Shown in pieces: positions 13,293 through 25,644 of a stretch of DNA of 64,000 nt. The notes below the pieces were generated by a model, which did not search any database, was not told where the DNA came from, and saw only the letters and a list, made by a program, of their open reading frames with translations. Position numbers and translations under genes: made by a program. The DNA lies in NCBI GenBank assembly GCA_905250125.1, contig CAJNOL010000004.1:1-64000 (forward strand), read 5' to 3'. The stretch's first letter is position 1. The number at the start of each line of letters is the position of its first letter. The stretch is from Rotaria sordida. Lineage: Eukaryota; Rotifera; Eurotatoria; Philodinida; Philodinidae.

Positions 13293-15105
13293 GTGGCTTC
13301 AACTATTGAAAATCGTATTTATTTTGTTCATGTACAACAACTTCTATACATCGCTGTTCAAAGCATTCTATTTGTGTCATTCGTGACGACTGAACAACAA
13401 CTATTTATTGATCATCACGCCGAATTAGTTACGGCATTTATTGAACGTCTCGATCGAACTATGTCTGAACACTCGGCCACTATGATGCAGAAAGATTATT
13501 CTTTAGGGACTCTCAATGAATGTATCTTGTTCATTCTTTGGAATCTCTCAGATCGAACAGCACTGATGCCGATTCTATTAAAGTGTGGTTTGGCGAAGAA
13601 AATTGCTAGTTGGCTTGGACAAGCAGCAATGCTAAACAATAAAGGTTGACGACCAGTAATTAGTGTTGTTCACAATATTTCTCGCCTCTCAATCAAGTTG
13701 AAGTGATCCAAGTGATCAAAGAATACCAGAATATGTAAGTGAGTCTCTTTTTTTTCTAAATTCGAGGATTGGGAATGTATTGTTCTTCTTTTTTGAAAGA
13801 AAAACAGACAAAGTCGATTCGCACAATTTGATCACTACGATGACCTTAGCACTTCTATCGAAGCCAGGACAAATCAAACAGGATAAGAAATGGATGAATG
13901 TAGCACTCAATCAGTTACTCCAATTAGCGGTAGATGCTGCGAAAGGCGATCATTTTCAACATGACAGCTTTCGTGTCAGTGAACCATTGGATATTCTCGT
14001 AAAAATATTCGTAGTGGAAGAATGTCATTAGACTATATTCTCTGTCCTGCCAAAACTGAACCATCATCGGTTATAGTATCAATCATTCGTTTATTTATCT
14101 CCTTATTTATGAATTTTGCGAATACTTTTAAAGAAATTGATCGCTTGAAACAATTTACTTTGATCGCTCTCTTGAATATTCTTTGGAGTATTACATTTCA
14201 AGCAAACTACGCACAGGAATTGGGACATTATGAAGAATTAATTATGACCATTCGGAGATTACTCGATAATGAAAACGGACAAGAAATTCTCGAATAATAC
14301 AAAACTCGCTCGATGGAAACAGTTCTACAAGCTGCCAGTGGCATTTTACACAACCTCAATTTGCACAATAAGAGTGACATAACATTTCAGGAACTTGGTA
14401 ACATTCATCAGTTGGATCGATTAGAAGGCTTAGAGAAACATAATGATTGTCTATTGAAACTTTCTTATCTTCGAAATTTTAGAACGGTTGAGAAACTATG
14501 GATCATGATTAGTTATTATCATGGCAATAATGTATTTTGTAGCCGAATACTAGAATTATTTGCGACATACAGTGACACGTTTGAGATATGGATCGATCGG
14601 ACTCGTTGTCAGACGGTCAATGATCTATGAGAATCGATTGTCGAAGGAATGGAACGTGCATCGGCCATTGTTTGTCTTCTCTCCAACCAATACTTTGAGA
14701 GTAAATCTTGCCGTCAAGAATTTGTCTATGCCGCCGATTTACCAAAGAAACTAGTAGTACCAGTTTTGCTCAGAAATTTTTGCTCCAAAAAGGCGGCTCG
14801 GTAAGTGAAAAAATTTGTTCGCATACCAAGCATGGAAATATTTTTCTGTTAGGTATTCGAATGTCCTGTTTGAAATATATTCGTTTTCGAGATCTCTTTC
14901 AACCAGATTCAGCTAAACTGACTAAATAGTTAAACACCGTTTTGTTGTCTCTCTCGCCAACCAAACCGGAGAACGTCGGACATCTCTTACCACCACAACA
15001 TTATGATGCACCAAGGTCTACTTACCTGATCACTTCTTCCACCGCTGTGAATCTTCGTCCATTCGATCAACGAACTTTGTCTGACTTTCATCCAATCGCT
15101 GTATA
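13293..15105 (+). pseudogene. ARM-repeat protein with C-terminal TIR domain, decayed
   Basis: The first ~1.2 kb encodes helical armadillo-like repeats (NECILFILWNLSDRTALMPI, TMTLALLSKPGQI, ALLNILWSITFQANY, LQAASGILHNLNLHN). A TIR domain follows: LWIMISYYHGNNVFCSRIL, FEIWIDRTRC, ESIVEGMERASAIVCLLSNQ, YFESKSCRQEFVYA, and LKYIRFRDL after an apparent intron. TIR domains act as signalling adaptors or NAD-cleaving enzymes; an ARM-TIR order resembles SARM1, but I recognise the arrangement from bdelloid-type proteins. Breaks include TGA 13647-13649, a frame change near 13700, another near 14025, TAA 14295-14297, TGA 14628-14630 (at a likely Trp codon) and a 1-bp shift near 14775. The end near 15105 is uncertain. 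Codon use is visibly less A/T-biased than in neighbouring genes. It is clearly dead. Confidence 0.75.
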
Positions 15106-16100
15106 ATTGGTTTGTTTTGTGTATCTTGATGAAGAAAGATCATTTTAAAAAAATAACACTTTTTAGAAATTGGATTTTCAAAACTACTTCTCAGGCAAAA
15201 ACAAGAGAAGCAAAGTTTCAAAGGATTTCATGAAATCCATGAAGAAACTATGTATATTTTCAGTGAGCAACTGGGGTTAGAAGACGCACAGAAGAAGAAA
15301 AGATCAAACCGATACTAATGTCTGAAATTGAATTTTTATATTACATTGCGCATTCTTGGAAGTCTGCAACAACCTTTTAAGCACCGTTAAAATAACCAAT
15401 ACTCGTCCGTCAGTTTCCTCGGATAAAAATGACGCGCACATGTCAAAATCTAATTTTCTCGTTTAGTCACGTAAAAATCGATTCACATGTAAGAAACAGA
15501 TGTTAAAAATAGTTCAAGAGTGGCTCTTCCACATCTTCATCCAGCCATGTACCTTATTGTTGCTGATAAAGCTTATAAGATAATCAACATTATTTCATTC
15601 AAATCTTAACTCATTTTCACATCTGAGCAAATTTAATCATCATTGACATTGTGAGTGATGGATCAGTATCAATGATCGATTTCTCTTCAATACTCAAAAA
15701 TTTGTATACCAAAATAAAATATATGCCTTCATCCACTTTCAAAGTCGATCATTTTTCATCAGATGAATTGTCTCTCAGTGACATTTGCATCGAAATAAGA
15801 GATGCTGTGTAGCATATGACGAAATGCATTTTAAAGCACAAGAAAAACATAGAATATGCAGTTGACTATGCCACATGAGAGAAAGAGAATGTTCATAACT
15901 TTGCTTTCTTTCTTCTTTCTAAGTACTTATGTCATCTTCAATTAGCAAAATTCTAAGAAATCAATCGAGTATTTCCGATCTCTCGTCCTACATCATCCAT
16001 CAATATTCTAATTTAGTTGAGATATGCGATCACTTTCATGCATGTATAATTTTTGGTAACTTGCGAGCACGTCAATCCACGCACGATAGGCAATCGCAAA
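15106..16100. other. Gene-free stretch after the ARM-TIR pseudogene
   Basis: Short open frames exist but none gives a recognisable protein. It may contain further decayed tail of the ARM-TIR gene to about 15300. Confidence 0.35.
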
Positions 16101-16104
16101 TATG

Positions 16105-16303
16105 CTTCAGCGTTGAAAAACAGACAGACCAAAACTACTATTGTTAGTGGAGGAATCATCGGTGCGAATGCTGTCTATGAATTATTACATAGCAGCTATC
16201 ACAATCTCACTATTTACAAAGCACATCAAAAAAACAATATTACCTTTGCACACAACAAAGACGACACATGTCATCAACGCTATCAGAAAGATTTATTCAC
16301 ATA
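16105..16303 (+). pseudogene. Possible N-terminal fragment of an FAD-dependent oxidoreductase
   Basis: One frame reads KTTIVSGGIIGANAVYELLH and then NLTIYKAHQKNNITFAHNKD. This resembles the N-terminal Rossmann beta-alpha-beta unit of FAD-dependent oxidoreductases of the D-amino-acid oxidase type, where a hydrophobic strand leads into a Gly-rich turn (VxGGIIG) and a second strand ends near the ribose-binding acidic residue. The usual first glycine is replaced by Ser, and no downstream catalytic part is open. It is a fragment at best and probably a relic. Confidence 0.35.
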
Positions 16304-17521
16304 AGAGCGAATAATTGATAGTGTGTACGTCAGAGCTAGGATTGGTACTTGTATAATACTTGGTGTGCATTCTCAATAACATCTTTACATCTTGTATGAA
16401 ACACAAATCATATAAGGTCATTTTGCTTGGCGTCCTTCACAGTACAAAATGATGTACACCCATCCTTTCAATCTGGTGGCTAACAGCAGAAATATTGCAA
16501 ATCGTGCCTAAAACTGCACGTACTTCCTGCATTTAGACACAGGTTTTTGTTGAATGGAGCTCACGTCAGAAAAGTACATATAGGTATTTTGTAGATCTTA
16601 GGAAGACGAATAAAATGAGCCTATTAGGCATGGACTTATGTCAAATGGCATAGGAATTATAATGAAAATACTTGAATTTTATCAAAAGTACTCGTCCTAG
16701 TTCTGGTGTATGCCGATTCAACAAAAAGTCTTCCAGCCAAAAACAATCACCGCACCATTTTTTGCTCTTCAACCCGTTGAATTCCATCCCATCGTGAGTC
16801 TTGTACTTCTTATTGGGCGTAACGAAAGTATTCTGGTAGAATATCGTAGTACCAATGTATGTAACATTGTTTTTAACAACGAAATTCTCATTTATTCCTG
16901 CAACAATTCCTTAATTCATCAAAACTATCATTGTATTTAAACGGAAACGTATTCTTACATTGCAGAGAGGGATGTGAGTGTGAGCGTAAATAGATGCAGT
17001 GAAAGCCCACACATATCCCCCTACCCCCAACAGCCACCGCCTTAGCCACACTCTTGATGGACATCTCAGGTTTTCGCGCATCATCCATTCATATATTTAG
17101 GCTCATCGACAACTGACAGAAATAAATCATACGATATTAGCACTTGGCGTAGCTTTGAATTCTGCTTCATTCTTTACGGATTATTTTGATATATTTGAAC
17201 CTATATTGTGTTAAATTAGTAAATAGAATAATTTTACATGGGTAATATTGTTTCCTAATAATTAGAGCTTTTGGTTTTATTAGATTTGTTCATTAGTTCC
17301 TATGAAAAATTGAATTTTTGTCTGATTTAGTGAAAAATTGCATGAACGAACTAGAAATGTCTTTATAGTGATTCGTCGCAAGTTTCCTTAATGCTTTACT
17401 TGACATATACATTGAAAGTTGTTATCTTTTGACGCAATGACCTCGAGAATGAAGAATTAGCACCATCCATTGTGAGATCTTTGGTATGAAATTTCATTTG
17501 TTTACAGAGAATCGGCAAAAT
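16304..17521. other. Gene-free stretch before the right direct-repeat copy
   Basis: Several short open frames on both strands (16710-16940 +, 16888-17088 -) overlap one another and match nothing I recognise. Base composition is less AT-rich than the flanks, as expected of decayed coding or mobile DNA. Confidence 0.35.
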
Positions 17522-17984
17522 AGCAGATTTTTGTAGACTTTGTTTTTTATAAAGATTTCAGACAATTAATAGGACAGTAGTGGTAAATTAAATTGTAAGC
17601 GCAGCTGATTCTAGCTCATGAATAATAGAAATAATTAAATGATCAATACATTGTATATCCTTTCCAAATGACAATTGATACATATTCCAAGAAGCCTCCT
17701 AGTAATATGTTCATCAATGTTTCCACTAGAAAAGATTTTTATTTTTGATTTACTAGCTAAATCAAAACTTTTTCTTCAAATTCAATAGGATAAAAGAGAA
17801 AAACATAACTTTAGATAGTAAAGATTGATAAGCATAGGGAAGTTCATTAATTCAATCTTGTAGAACCTGATGCGAGATATAGAAATAGTTCGAAACTAAA
17901 GAATTAAAAGTTGAGAACTTTGCACTTTAATTGATACTCTCGACTTCGTTAAGATGCCATCTAGCTGTGTTTCTTTTATTGTCA
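17522..17984. repeat. Right copy of the diverged 0.46 kb direct repeat
   Basis: This is the direct-orientation partner of 12722-13183, with the left ends 4.8 kb apart. The ends do not show the TG..CA pattern of retrotransposon LTRs, so a segmental duplication or a dispersed repeat is as likely as an element boundary. Confidence 0.75.
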
Positions 17985-20117
17985 TTTTCTATTCTCTCTG
18001 AGAAATAATTCTCACAGCATTGTTCAAGGTTCTAAGTTATGTTGTTTAAATTCTTTTGAAATATTTTTCAACATAATAAAAATAAAGAAATTTTAGTCTA
18101 GAAACATCGAACAACTCATTCCGATCAGACTTTTTTTTCTGAAGTCTTAAAAATATTTCTGTGCTATTTCGTATAATAAAAATAGTTATCAAATGTTTGA
18201 TTCTATATTTGTAAACAGAAACTGCGACATCATTCGTTAAAATAAGAGACGTTTTTTAAAAAGAATATTAAAATTTCGTGACCTATGATAGTTAACTTAA
18301 ATTTTCTAACTAATAAAAAACTATCTGGTAGTCTATAGAGTAAAATTAAAATACATAATTATGTAGTCTTTAAAATTCTGATTATTTCTGCATAGCAAGA
18401 ATGTCTAATACACTTTAAATCTATTAGATCCATTAAGAAAATAAAAATATTGAAAAATTAATCTTGTCGAAAAAAATATGATATGCTTCTTATTATCTTT
18501 AGAAGCGTGATAGATGATTTATGTAACTTGGTCAACCAATAGACGATATGATGATCTCAAGCATTGAGTCGTTAAAGTGGAAAATTCAATTAAAAAAATC
18601 ATTTGAAACAGAAGAATATCTTTTTGATGAAAAAAACCTAATCAAAAACGTGAAAAACAATATTAATTTAATAAGAAGTATATTATATCTTAATTAGTAC
18701 ACTAATTCAATATTTTATTGTTATCTTCCAGGTCTACAACTAGAGAAGGCCCATATTTATAACTATAGTCCTTAATGATTCATAGAAAAATCAACCAAAA
18801 ATCACAAAAATGTCAGATTTTGATGTCCATGTAATACTTGACGATTATAAGTGAAACGTATTTAATATTTAAAGATATACTTTATTAAACACAACAGAAC
18901 TCTAATTATTTTTGCAATTGACTTCGTCATCATTTAGGTTTTTTAGTTAGTATAACTTAAAGATATTGTATTGAAAATGTTGCCAACATAAATAAATCAT
19001 GATATTATGAATGTAACGTATTCTATACGTCTGATAAATAGTTCTGTTAAAGATCCATATAAATGTATGATTCCGAGATGAGTTTATTACTTGATTCTTT
19101 TCAAAGTATCAAACATAAACTAATGAATTTATCCTTTTTTTTATAATTAAAGTTAAAAGATTATTAATAAAAAAATAAATCAATGTTCTGAGAATAATTT
19201 CAATCTTGAATTTAACTTGCATTGGTTATTTCTACAACATAAATTATGCATTAATAAACAACAACAACTTGTATACGTTGTACATTGAACATATGTTTTG
19301 TAATAAATAAATAAAAACATCAACTTTTTTTTTTTGTTTCTTAATGCATAAACAACTATATCAAATTGCTCAGATTGGGTTTCTCATTACTACTTTACAT
19401 GAAATTTCTGCAGGTGTCTTGTTTCTTATTACACACATTTAAACAAATATAAAATAAAATAATTTCAATATGTTTTTTTAAAATTAGTTTATGTATTAGA
19501 AAATAAAAACTACTATTGTCAAACATTTGAATCAATAAAAACATGTTGATCTTGTTCATTAATTCTATTGGTAGATATTTTATTCAAGGTTATGTAAAAA
19601 ATATTTGATACTAAGGTTACGGAAAATCTCTCTGCTTTGCTAAGATATTTATTAATGCCTATTTAAGTAGTGATTTTTTTCATTGTATATGATTCAATCA
19701 TCTTTTGTATTGTTTTGATGGACTTTTTATTTCTTTTATTTCTATTCTATCATTCATGATAAGCTCTTGGGTTTTATAAAAAAAAAAAAAAAAGAAAAAC
19801 TAATTTTCTACTACAAGAAACAAGTCGTTTTCAATTTTTATTTTATACCAATTAGACTAATATGGAAAAATAAAGAGAAAGTAGATTCGTAAGTCGGTAA
19901 ACGACTCTTTGATTAACATAGTATGGAAAAACCCTATGTTGAAACATATTTACATCAATATACTATTCCAATAATCTGTATATTGACAGGAAAAAGAAAA
20001 AGAAAAGGTATTCTATGCTATGCTAAATAAACGAAGCCAATTTCGGAGGCTTTTGTGCGCATCCATGGTCGATTGTATGCAAATAATAAAATCGGGAAAA
20101 GGTGACTAGCTTACAAC

Positions 20118-20150
20118 GAGAGAGAAAGAGAGAGAGAGAGAGAGTGAGAA
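20118..20150. repeat. (GA)n microsatellite
   Basis: An interrupted GA dinucleotide run in intergenic DNA. Confidence 0.9.
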
Positions 20151-21096
20151 GAGAAAAGATCACAAATAAGAAAGTGGGAAAGGAAATGAGCACATTCAAA
20201 AATGATCGATGCGTTTTTTTCTCGTGTCAACGACAATGACTTTACTATGAATACCTACTTTGAGCATACTAAAAAAACAAGTGCGTAAAAACGAAAAAAA
20301 GGAAAAAAAGAACTAGAAACATAATGATGACGGTGGTGATGCTGCTGTTACTACTACTGATGGTGATGATGATGATTTGATGTCCGTTCGTCACTCTTTT
20401 ACATTTTCTTTTCTATGATCTATTGAGACAAATGGGTTTCGCTTGTCGAGTATATTTGCATGTGTGAATATATGTATGTTGCGTAGGAGTAAAACGAAGA
20501 TTGTTTTTTATTGTCATTCATAGACGTTGCGCGTCGGTCGACTCGTTATAATGCTGACAACTTTCTTTTATTTTTAGTACTATGTAGCATATATGCACAT
20601 TTGATTGTTTTTCTTCACTTAGATCTATTGTATTCTTTATCAACGACCATATACATTCAAGTTAACTTGAAAAGAAAAAATTATTTCAAATTTCATTGAT
20701 ATTTTAAAGATCTATAATTGAAATGATCAAGTAAGCCAGTGTAAAGAAATTTTCAATTATTTAATAGTCAAATAAAAGAGAAAACGACAATAATATGTTC
20801 TTGACAATAAAAAACATGGAAATAGTTTTAGTTCATTTACTTGAAGAGTTATTCCTAGAAAAAAAATAGATAAATAAAGATTTTATATTTAATATATAAT
20901 AGTGAGTTTTCTTCAGATACTTTCAGCATTCTGATCAAATAAATTTTAAGTAATTATTCATATAAATAATTGTTTCTGATTGAAACTTATTCTTCTTTGA
21001 AAAGATTAAATAACTTAGCTTTTGTGGTTTTCTTTTCATAAAGATAAAAGAATTAGCATATGACATTCCTGAGTACATTGAACACTTGAACCAGGC

Positions 21097-21119
21097 ATAT
21101 ATATATATATATATATATA
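21097..21119. repeat. (TA)n microsatellite
   Basis: A pure AT dinucleotide run in intergenic DNA. Confidence 0.9.
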
Positions 21120-22348
21120 ACTTCATTCTGAATGAGATATTTATTATTTTTGACAATGATTTTAGTCCAATGCCAATATGTATCCAATAAGTGATCCTCT
21201 GTAACAACAATCTCTTTATAAAAATTAATCATATATACAGATGCATGTTTATATATTGATAGTATGTGTTGTGAGAGTAGTTACAAAAAGAAGGTTCAGT
21301 AGCAAAACAAGTAAGATGATAGAAGGAAATTGAGAGAGATAGAAAATCACAACGAAGAAGCACTTAGACAGCCAAACAATTGTTGTAGTGGGTGGAGACA
21401 AGTTGTATCTTCATTATTTATTTCTAAAGCATCAGTTCCCATTAAAATGAATTGACTGACTAGCTATTTCTACATACCAACCGACGAATTCTGTTTTCCT
21501 TTTTTTGACTATAATTAGACATGCCATCTTTATTGTCGATGTTGAAACTATAAAAAAATAGGATTGGAAACAGTCAGACAACGTCATTTTTCTTTTTTTG
21601 TTTCTCTTATTTAGAATTAGCATGCGTTAAGCAACACATATTGATATTTATACAAAAATAGATTCTAAAGATTTGTGAACTCTTTTTCTTCTTAATAAGA
21701 ATCATACTAATAATAATCATAATGTTTTCCACTATCATCAGCACTCTTTTCCTGTTTTTTTTTTGTATGACAAGCAAAGCATAATTCTTTTAGTATTCCT
21801 ATCATCATTGTGTTCACTGTTCATATGTTTGAATCGATCAATCATTATTGCATCTCGTTTATTTTTCTCTCTCTTCCTCTCTGAGTTTTACCTGCGTACA
21901 CTCAACCTATGCTATTAAAGAATGGACGCAAATATGAAAGTTTGCTTGCTTATGCTTGGCAAATTCATAGACATCCGGTCTTGCTACCAAGCAAATAAAC
22001 GCCTTTATCCAAAAGCTGATTTTATACTCGTGGGACAGTATAATAGAGATTGGAAAAGAAGAAAAAGATGAAGAAAAATGTGCCGATTCAATATCTTAAC
22101 TACTAATATTCCTGGCAGAACAACAAGAGAGAAAGTGAGTGAGTAAGTAAAAAAGACAGAAACAAAGTTGTTCTCTTATTTCTTCTACTTCGTTTTCTTT
22201 TATGCTTTCGTGTCTATATTCCTTTTAGTGTGCTGTCTCTTTCAGTAATAGTTGAAATATGTTCTCCTGCTCATAGTGTGGGTATTGGAGCCGATCGATA
22301 ATATGCAAACGATCGAGAATTACTGCCGTTGTCGGCATCTTTGTGCGT

Positions 22349-22375
<27 letters not shown>
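22349..22375. repeat. (CT)n microsatellite
   Basis: A pure CT dinucleotide run in intergenic DNA. Confidence 0.9.
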
Positions 22376-22379
<4 letters not shown>

Positions 22380-25240
22380 TTCACCACTTCTCTATTTCGC
22401 TTTTCCACTTGTGCTGTTAGTCGGAAAAACTTCTATCAGAATGTCTACTGTCCTGGTGTGTTTGCACAAATCACATTATAATCTCATTGTCGCTGTTTGC
22501 CGCTCGACCAAAAACTACTGGCATGGATATATTTTTCCTGTTTTACCGTATGGGAATTGTTAAAGCATAATGAGAAGTGCTGAAGCATGCATAATAGTTC
22601 CGTAGTTATTTTTCTCTTTATTTTACACCATACATTAGATATATGAGATTATTAATTAAACAGAGAAGAATAGAAGATGGAACGTAAATTTTTTGTGGCT
22701 ATTTGATTATATTCTGTTTTATGGGGCATAAACTTATTCATGGTGTTATTTTCTTTGTAAAATATCATATAGAGTTTTTGTTTATTGCCATTAACTATTT
22801 GAAACAAAATTATAATTTTATTGTTGAATGTTTATGAGACTTCTGATGGCGTTAATCATAAATGAAAAGATCTGAAATTCGAATCTATTACAATTTGTTT
22901 ATGATTGAGGACATTTTTTATTGCATGCGTATCACTTTTTCTTTTTCCATACTGTTTTTACTGTCTCATTTGTTCTATCACAAATGCTCACGCACATTTG
23001 TTTTACAAAGCAAGTAAGTAAACGAATGAGTAAAAATAAGAAAAGGAATATTTTTCTTTTTTTTTGTTGCAATAGAAAAAAAAAGAAAGAGTTTAGTGTC
23101 ACTAATACTATCGTTCTTTCATTTATTCATCAATGTGCATGCACACATATATAACTACTTATTTATCTTTTGAGTTATATTCATGTAGTACATTGTAGTT
23201 CAGTAAATAATCATCTGTTTCATTAATAGAAATTGATTAAAAAAAAGCCTATTTCTTTTTCTTAATCAGATGTATCGTGACTTACTTTTTTTTTTCTTTG
23301 AATATTTTTCTAATACATATGTCAACATCTTCTCTATAAATATGATGGACCTTAGATCAATCTGGTTCTCATTGCCTTATGATGATTATCGTATCGATAA
23401 TAGAAGCAATATCTTCGCTTAACGGCAAACCATTGCCTTTAAATGTATTGATCATGGTAAGATATACACATAATCAATACTCGTCTATTTTCTTATTTTA
23501 TTTTTTTTATCATATGATGAAAATAGAAGAAAACAAAATGTTGAGTTTTTCAAGATAAGACCGCATTGATCCTGAAAATAATCAAACAAGAATATATGTC
23601 GAGGTGTTGTTTTGTAATTTTTGCTCATCTTTTTTTTTCTTATCGATGTACTCATTTCATCATATAGGTTTCCTTATACTTGTATACATAGATATATATA
23701 AACATCATCGTCGTTTCTGAAGATAACAATCCCAGTTGTTAATGCGATCGATGTCGCATTGACAAGAGGATTTTCTTGTTTGTTTATTTATTTATTTGCA
23801 TGAGCGATTGTTGAGTTTTTCTTTTTTTTCTTTTGAGTGCGATATTCTGTGTAGATATAGACTCCGTCTTCAGAAATATAAGGGATCGACATAAAACTAG
23901 CAGATAGATAAATATACAAGGCAGATACGGTGACATTTATGTATATAGATATAAATAGATAGAAGAATACAAGCTGTACATTTAAATTGAAAGATAATTG
24001 AGCTATATGACTCTCAGTAGATTTTGTTTTTACGATTATCTTGTTTTTCTCATATGTCAATGTGAAAATAGACCCTTGTACATATACAAATATATGTTGA
24101 TTGAATATATATGACGCAAAAAAAGAGAGACATATATTTCATCATTCATATTTCAATATTTTTTTCTTTATCATTAAATCTTATATCAAATTAGGAAAAT
24201 AAACAAGTGTCTTCATAGGATCATAATGTTGACTGTCAATATCATGTTGTCTCGAGTGTTTCATATTAGTCACATATAGATACCGTTCCGTTTTTTTCTT
24301 CTATAACTGTAGGAATCTATCAATCATAGTTTTCCTGTAAGAATACATGGGTATGTCGGAAAAGATCATTATCCATCGTTTAACGATAGTAATGGAGTAG
24401 CCTACAGTGATCACAGTCGGTTGATAATTTATCCATCTATTATGATTTTGTGTTTGCTTGCTTTGTTTCTCTGTCTGTGTTTTCTTTCGATATCTCGATC
24501 ACATTTTCTTATTGCGTGTACAACATCAATTCGAATGGATTAGTTGTGTTGTTCGACAATGACTAGAAGCATTAGTCCCATTTGTAGGAATACTAATAGT
24601 TATCAGACAAAAGAAAACAACTAAATCTATAGAAAAATAGATTTCAATTTGTATAATATATCAATCGTAAATAATCAAAGCAAATCAGTCAGCCAAGATA
24701 GAGTCAAAAAGTTATGATGTTGCTGATCATTTCCCTCCTCTTCCTTCCTCAACCGGTACCGCTAAATGACAAAATCGACCTTCAGCAATAGTGACTTCAT
24801 TTATTTTCTCTAAGCATATACAAATAGACATATTATAAAAAGAAAGAAATTGCAATTTTAATGTTTTTCTAGGATGACAAAAAAAAAAGAGAAAAAAAGA
24901 GAAAAAGCTAAGTAAGATACAACTAACCATTTTTCTTTTTTTTTGTGTTAACAAGATTTTTTGACTGTATCAAGGTTCTTCTTTCCTTCTTTTTTTTTCT
25001 TATATAGGTTTTCTTTTTCTTTTTTCTCTTTTGTTTTATATATTTTTGATCAAATCAGTAACAATGCTGATTAGACTGCTTCTCAGAATCTTATATACAA
25101 TGAAAAAGCTTGACATTGGCATTCCCACACAAGAAGAGAAGCATCAACAGCAGTCAAACGGAACGGTAATAGTAATTGGAGATTAGACGATTTCTTTTCG
25201 TCAACATCATCATTTTTCTCTCATTCTCTTTCTGGTTTTC

Positions 25241-25266
25241 TTTCTCTCTCTCTCTCTCTCTCTCTC
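25241..25266. repeat. (CT)n microsatellite upstream of the D2-like receptor
   Basis: A pyrimidine dinucleotide run about 380 bp before the chosen start codon, in likely promoter or 5' untranslated sequence. Confidence 0.85.
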
Positions 25267-25644
25267 ATCGTTATATTCTACACTTCTTCTTTTCATACGT
25301 CGAAATAACGGCGTTTGCTCCTCACGCATGATCGTCTCAAAATGAGACATGCTACATCATGGCGAAAGAATCAATCAGAAGATGACGCTTTCGGCAGACC
25401 GCTTGAAACTTCGACTACAACTACTAACACCGTTCTGGCATTTCTATATTCATCAAGAAAAACGACACAAACTATTCATATTAAATTTGAAACCAACCTT
25501 CATCATCAACGTGCAATCGAGCACATTATCTTCATCTTCATCATCATCATCATTTGCCAGAAGCATACTAATCATCTTCAACATCACGTCTCTTTCTTAT
25601 CATTTATATACATATTTTTCTTTATTTGCTGCTCATTGTTCGTC

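Larger units (their letters stand above)
17985..25644. other. Long gene-free region upstream of the receptor gene
   Basis: AT-rich, with no supported exon. It contains several simple repeats, listed separately, and many poly-A/poly-T runs (for example about 19780-19795). It ends in a CT microsatellite and probable 5' untranslated sequence of the receptor gene. Conserved regulatory elements may be present but cannot be recognised from one sequence. Confidence 0.5.

Noticed and set aside
12722..17984. An LTR retrotransposon with the direct repeats as LTRs
   Set aside because: The repeats lack TG..CA ends, and the interior has no gag, protease, reverse transcriptase or integrase motif. It contains ARM-TIR remains instead.
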